A stretch of 24,979 nucleotides of DNA from Chitinophagaceae bacterium (lineage in GTDB: Bacteria; Bacteroidota; Bacteroidia; Chitinophagales; Chitinophagaceae): positions 1-24,979 of the forward strand of contig PMUF01000596.1 in NCBI GenBank assembly GCA_003167015.1. Direction: 5' to 3'. The notes below the pieces were generated by a model. The model worked only from the letters and a program-made list of their open reading frames with translations, searched no databases and was not told where the DNA came from. Positions 21,828-24,979 of the stretch are shown in pieces. Made by a program: the position numbers and the translations under genes. The first letter of the stretch is position 1. Every line of letters starts with the position of its first letter.

Positions 21828-22467
21828 GACTTTGGAATAGCAGTAAAATTAGTGATTTTCTTAGATGCATCAATTCCAATCCATTCATTTCAGCCGGCTC
21901 ATTCCGAAACCACCGATAGCAAATCAATACCCAAACCAGACCGAGTGCGGCATTGACAAAAAAGGGCGCACGCCAACCAAAATGCACGGCAATAGGGACA
22001 ACAATCAATGGCGCCAGGGCGGCACCGGTGCTGGAGCCCATCGAAAACCAGGAAGTTCCGCGAGAGGTTTCCGTTTTTGGAAACCATCGGCTGACGGTAC
22101 CTGTGCTATTGGGGTAGGCTCCTGCCTCTCCCATTCCGAATAAAAAGCGGACGATGATGGGGCTGGTTAAGCCGGTTACCACGCCTGTGAGTGCAGTAAA
22201 AAACGACCACCAGATCACAATGCGCAGAAAAACCTTGCGCTGCCCCAAACGGTCGCCCATCAGTGCGGAGGGGATTTCAAAAAGGGCATAAGCGAGAGCA
22301 AAAGCTCCTAATGTATAGCCAAACTGCGTATTGGTCAGATGAAAAGCGGCTTTCATTCGTACACCCACTAAGGAGATGGTGACCCGATCCAGGTATGTTA
22401 TCAGGATCAGGAAATACAAAAGAATCCCAACCCGATAGCGGTAGGGAAGTTTAGGGATTGAAGCCAT
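21739..22467 (-). pseudogene. truncated MFS transporter (N-terminal half only)
   Basis: From ATG 22467 (MASIPKLPYRYRVG) about 200 residues of a major-facilitator protein are intact: TM1 with ITYLDRVTISL, the motif A loop GDRLGQRKV, GMGEAGAYPN and the helices up to VLICYRWFRNEPAE, the start of the central cytoplasmic loop. This is the anion/cation-symporter (sugar-acid transporter) branch, whose members have about 430 residues and twelve helices. After NGLELMHLRKS the frame runs into another reading frame of the PI-PLC gene and stops at 21739, so helices 7-12 are gone. An earlier TTG/ATG stretch up to 22539 adds only non-homologous residues. Half-transporters are not functional, so a broken gene is most likely. 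Confidence 0.8.
21844..21873 (-). promoter_or_regulatory. possible promoter of the PI-PLC gene inside the MFS remnant
   Basis: On the minus strand TTG (21871-21873), 19 bp, then TAATTTTA (21844-21851), one mismatch from TAnnTTTG; the spacing fits the Bacteroidota -33/-7 pattern. The PI-PLC ATG follows 16 bp further on. Confidence 0.45.
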
Positions 22468-22504
22468 TTCTATTGAGGGGTTCTCACAATGTAATCTAAT
22501 TACC

Positions 22505-22525
22505 CCAGCCTGACAAATAGGCTGG
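22505..22525. repeat. 7-bp inverted repeat upstream of the MFS remnant
   Basis: CCAGCCT (22505-22511) and AGGCTGG (22519-22525) with a 7-base spacer. It lies 38-58 bp upstream of the MFS start on the minus strand. No T run follows on either strand, so it is more likely an operator or leader hairpin than a terminator. Confidence 0.4.
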
Positions 22526-22555
22526 TAAAGGGGGGACATCTGTCTTTATTAGAAG

Positions 22556-22572
22556 TCTATCGATTTGATAGA
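22556..22572. promoter_or_regulatory. inverted repeat overlapping the yeiH-like promoter
   Basis: TCTATC-GATTT-GATAGA is a perfect 6-bp inverted repeat with a 5-bp spacer. It covers the putative -33 TTTG of the YeiH-family gene, a position suited to repression or activation by a dimeric regulator such as a LysR- or Rrf2-type protein. No regulator gene is in the window. Confidence 0.4.
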
Positions 22573-22595
22573 TTAAGTTTATTGCCTTATTTTCG
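22564..22595 (+). promoter_or_regulatory. possible promoter of the YeiH-family gene
   Basis: TTTG (22564-22567), 20 bp, TATTTTCG (22588-22595), one mismatch from TAnnTTTG. The ATG follows 32 bp later. Spacing and composition fit a Bacteroidota housekeeping promoter. Confidence 0.45.
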
Positions 22596-22627
22596 CTTTA
22601 TAGCTTAATTAAACACCGGACTCCGAT

Positions 22628-24034
22628 ATGGCAACTACCACGACTACAAATGAGACTGAAACAGCAGGCATAAAGCAACCCTCCGGATTATCGCCATTTT
22701 TAGCGAAGGAGGACTGGTGGGCGGTTTGGCTTGGCCTGGGCATTATCATCCTGGCCTATATTTTTTATCTTTCCGGCTCCAGTATTTCGTGGATTGCAGT
22801 AGCTCCGGCCAAATGGTCAACCTTATCGCAACTGGGCACTCAATTATCAACGACGGCTGTCCGATATCTCGCTTTGCTCGGTGCATTCCTGGTCCTCTTC
22901 ACCATCGTGACTTCATTCATCGGGCAAAAACCCAAGGCATTTATCCCCTCCTTTATTTTTGTCTTTACCCTTTCGACGATCATTTATATTTTGGGCAACT
23001 GGGATCAAGCCAGTCGCTATAACCTGGAACCGCCGTTGGTGGCCCTCGTTCTCGGGCTGATCATTTCAAACGTCATTGGATTGCCCCGTTGGCTGGATGC
23101 CGGTTTCCGGGTCGAATTATATATTAAGCTGGGTATTGTCCTGCTGGGAGCCACCTTACCTTTTACCTTAATTATCTGGGCCGGGCCGGTGGCTATTCTG
23201 CAGGCTTCCATCGTCTCCGTCGTTACCTTTTTGACCATCTTTTTCGTTGCCCGGAAACTGGGTCTGGATCATCGGCTGGCGGCGGTATTGGGGGCGGGTG
23301 GCGCTGTCTGCGGCGTTTCTGCATCGATTGCCGTTGCCGGCGCGGTACGGGCCAAAAAGGAGGATCCGCCCATTGCCATCAGCCTGGTGGTATTCTGGGC
23401 TATCATTTTCATTTTTGCGTTGCCGCTGGTTTCGCGTACGCTGCACCTCCCGACGGGAGTCGGAGGCGCCTGGATCGGGACATCGGAATTTGCGGACGCT
23501 GCCGGCCTTGCCGCTGCTCAATCTTATGGTGGATTGGCCGGGAAGAATCTGGGCATTTCAGGAACGGCAGACCAGGCGCTGGCCTCCTATACCCTGATCA
23601 AAGTTATCGGCCGGGACGTTTGGATCGGGATCTGGTCGTTTGTACTGGCTCTCATTGCGGTCACGGTTTGGGAAAGATCCGAAACCAACGCAAAAGTCCC
23701 GGTCGGCCAGATCTGGTGGCGCTTTCCGAAATTCGTCATTGGATTCCTTGTCGCCTCCATCCTTACAACAGTGATTGTCCATGGAAATACGCTGGCTGAT
23801 TACAATAAATTGGTGAAACCGGCTCTTATCGCACCTATTACATCGCTGCGGACCTGGGCGTTCACCTTCAGCTTTCTAAGCATCGGGCTGACGACGCGAT
23901 TCCGGGAATTAGCCAATGCCGGGAGCAAACCTTTTGTCGCGTTCACTGCCGGGGTTATTGTCAATGTCATTTTGGGATATATCCTGTCAGTTGTTGTTTT
24001 CGGTCACTACTGGGCTGGTGTTGTAACGCATTAA
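22628..24034 (+). CDS. YeiH-family putative sulfate/sulfonate-type exporter
   Basis: A 468-residue polytopic membrane protein of the YeiH family (about ten or eleven hydrophobic helices). Diagnostic segments are EPPLVALVLGLIISNVIGLP, the helix LYIKLGIVLLGATLPF, the family core GAGGAVCGVSASIAVAGAV, then the segment KEDPPIAISLVVFWAIIFIF, and the C-terminal AFTFSFLSIGLTTRFREL. The first 30 residues are a Thr-rich cytoplasmic leader (MATTTTTNETETAG), longer than in the Escherichia coli protein, and an extra N-terminal helix pair precedes the conserved region. The family is predicted to export sulfate or related sulfur anions; direct evidence is thin. A promoter with an overlapping inverted repeat lies just upstream, and a four-Cys small protein follows after 3 bp. 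Family call is firm. Confidence 0.93.
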   Translation: MATTTTTNETETAGIKQPSGLSPFLAKEDWWAVWLGLGIIILAYIFYLSGSSISWIAVAPAKWSTLSQLGTQLSTTAVRYLALLGAFLVLFTIVTSFIGQKPKAFIPSFIFVFTLSTIIYILGNWDQASRYNLEPPLVALVLGLIISNVIGLPRWLDAGFRVELYIKLGIVLLGATLPFTLIIWAGPVAILQASIVSVVTFLTIFFVARKLGLDHRLAAVLGAGGAVCGVSASIAVAGAVRAKKEDPPIAISLVVFWAIIFIFALPLVSRTLHLPTGVGGAWIGTSEFADAAGLAAAQSYGGLAGKNLGISGTADQALASYTLIKVIGRDVWIGIWSFVLALIAVTVWERSETNAKVPVGQIWWRFPKFVIGFLVASILTTVIVHGNTLADYNKLVKPALIAPITSLRTWAFTFSFLSIGLTTRFRELANAGSKPFVAFTAGVIVNVILGYILSVVVFGHYWAGVVTH

Positions 24035-24037
24035 AGT

Positions 24038-24286
24038 ATGAAAATTTTTGATTCCATTCAACTGGGTCATTCAGGGCCGACCTGCCAACAGTGCGTCCAT
24101 TTTCAAAATGATCCGGCTGTCATTGAGGACGTCTATCGCGGACTGACGGCCATGAGCAGCGGGTTTGCGTCGGTGCGGGACCGGGACGGCTTATGCCAGT
24201 ATCATCAAATTTATCTGTCGGCGCGGGACAGCTGTCCACGCTTTGCGGCGCGTAAGGACGATAGGGTGGGTGGGTATAATGATTAG
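24038..24286 (+). CDS. small four-Cys (zinc- or Fe-S-knuckle-like) protein, yeiH operon partner
   Basis: An 82-residue soluble protein starting 3 bp after the YeiH-family stop, so almost certainly co-translated. It has Cys16 and Cys19 as CxxC (TCQQCVHF), Cys53 followed by His56 (GLCQYH), and Cys66 (DSCPRF). The pattern CxxCxxF...GxCxxH...CxxF is that of small metal-knuckle proteins in which the Cys residues bind Zn or Fe-S. There is no signal peptide and no transmembrane helix. The close pairing with a sulfur-anion transporter suggests a redox or sulfur-related accessory role, which is inference. I do not recognise a named family. Its stop is 2 bp from the convergent aldo/keto reductase. Confidence 0.75.
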   Translation: MKIFDSIQLGHSGPTCQQCVHFQNDPAVIEDVYRGLTAMSSGFASVRDRDGLCQYHQIYLSARDSCPRFAARKDDRVGGYND

Positions 24287-24288
24287 GG

Positions 24289-24978
24289 TTAGGAATTATT
24301 ATCGGGCATCTTACGCTCAGCGGGCCACTGCTGCTGTCTGTCATACCCTGTGAACTCGAGCATCCATCCGGGATACTCCGGAGGCAGCTTGCTGACGGCG
24401 TCCAGTTGTTTGAGTTCGTCCGGGGTGAAGGTAACGTCCACAGATTTTAAATTGTCCTCCAGCTGCTCCATCTTATTGGCTCCGATGATCACCGAGGTCA
24501 CTACGGGCTGATGCAGCAGCCAGGCCAGCGCCAGCCGCGCGATCGACGCTCCTTTGGCCTTGGCCATTGGTTCCAGCGCATCGATGATGTTATATCCCCG
24601 TTCTTTATCCACGGGCGGGAAATCGAAAGCCGTACGCCGCGTTCCTTCCGTGGGCGTGCTATCGCGCCGGAACTTGCCGCTTAAGAAACCACCTGCGAGC
24701 GGACTCCATACCATCAGTCCTGTCTTCTGATCCAACAGCAATGGTACAATTTCCCGCTCCAGGTCCCTATTGGCAATAGTATAGAGCGCCTGCAGCGACA
24801 CAAATGGCGCCACCCGGTTATAATGGGCAAAATCCAATGCCTGCGCCAGCTGCCAAGAGGTGAGATTACTCGCGCCGATATATCGCACCTTGCCGCTCTT
24901 TACGAGATCATCCAAGGCCCACAAGGTTTCCTGCCAGGGGGTCAATGGGTCGAAACTGTGGATCTGGTAGAGGTCGAT
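24289..24978 (-). CDS. aldo/keto reductase (5' end outside window)
   Basis: The frame is open to the window edge, so the N-terminal part with the catalytic Asp and Tyr lies beyond it; about 229 C-terminal residues are visible. They begin IDLYQIHSFDP, with the catalytic His of the aldo/keto reductase barrel, followed by GKVRYIGASNLTSWQL, SLQALYTIANRDLEREIVP, GLMVWSPLAGGFLSGK, and the NADPH-binding tail SVIIGANKMEQLEDNL. This is the YajO/general-stress-type clade of NADPH-dependent reductases rather than the xylose reductase type. It faces the four-Cys gene tail to tail with 2 bp between stops. Family certain; substrate unknown. Confidence 0.92.
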   Translation of the reverse strand: MDLYQIHSFDPLTPWQETLWALDDLVKSGKVRYIGASNLTSWQLAQALDFAHYNRVAPFVSLQALYTIANRDLEREIVPLLLDQKTGLMVWSPLAGGFLSGKFRRDSTPTEGTRRTAFDFPPVDKERGYNIIDALEPMAKAKGASIARLALAWLLHQPVVTSVIIGANKMEQLEDNLKSVDVTFTPDELKQLDAVSKLPPEYPGWMLEFTGYDRQQQWPAERKMPDNNS

Positions 24979-24979
24979 G

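Noticed and set aside
1..24979. CRISPR array, prophage, insertion sequence or defence island
   Set aside because: No regularly spaced repeats, transposase, integrase, terminal repeats or known defence domains were seen in any frame.

Overview
The window looks like chromosomal DNA of a soil or freshwater Bacteroidota, most likely a Chitinophagaceae relative. Four things point there: three 800-residue FtsX-type permeases of the kind amplified in that family, a secreted protein with SprB-like repeats and a CHU_C (type IX secretion type B) C-terminal domain, A-rich start regions with little Shine-Dalgarno signal, and several TAnnTTTG-like -7 promoter elements. The assignment is inference from gene content. 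No tRNA, rRNA, CRISPR array, transposase or integrase is visible.

Layout. 1-1065: 3' end of an AraC-type regulator with a GyrI-like ligand-binding domain, overlapping a VOC (glyoxalase-fold) gene by ATGA; this pair is visibly more AT-rich than what follows. 1068-9189: a Ser-rich lipoprotein (-), FtsX-type permease 1 (+), a His-rich TPR protein (-), a 62-residue membrane protein (+) with a sigma-54-like site, and permease 2 (+). 9242-13100: a lipoprotein M13 zinc peptidase and, one base later, a T9SS-type repeat protein. 13101-14051: no ordinary large gene, but a candidate small RNA with a perfect 12-bp terminator, a degenerate histidine-kinase ATPase mini-gene (-) and a startless remnant of a small gene (+). 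14052-17757: permease 3 followed by a secreted alkaline-phosphatase-superfamily enzyme resembling phosphonoacetate hydrolase (both -). 17914-20912: an OmpA-domain secreted protein, then an LLM flavin oxidoreductase and a secreted dienelactone-hydrolase-like enzyme. 20928-22467: a PI-PLC-domain protein that sits where the C-terminal half of an MFS transporter should be; only the MFS N-half remains (both -). 22628-24286: a YeiH-family transporter and a tiny CxxC...CxxH...C protein. 24289-end: aldo/keto reductase, cut by the window edge.

How the parts may work together. Much of the window serves the cell envelope: ATPase-less permeases next to lipoproteins, an OmpA-type protein, a T9SS cargo and secreted hydrolases. 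Likely operons are araC-VOC, M13 peptidase-CHU_C protein, permease 3-phosphatase, LLM-hydrolase and yeiH-Cys protein. I found no convincing new multi-gene system. The best leads are the 13.1-14.05 kb region, the MFS/PI-PLC replacement, the yeiH-linked four-Cys protein with an inverted repeat over its promoter, and the phosphonoacetate-hydrolase-like enzyme.
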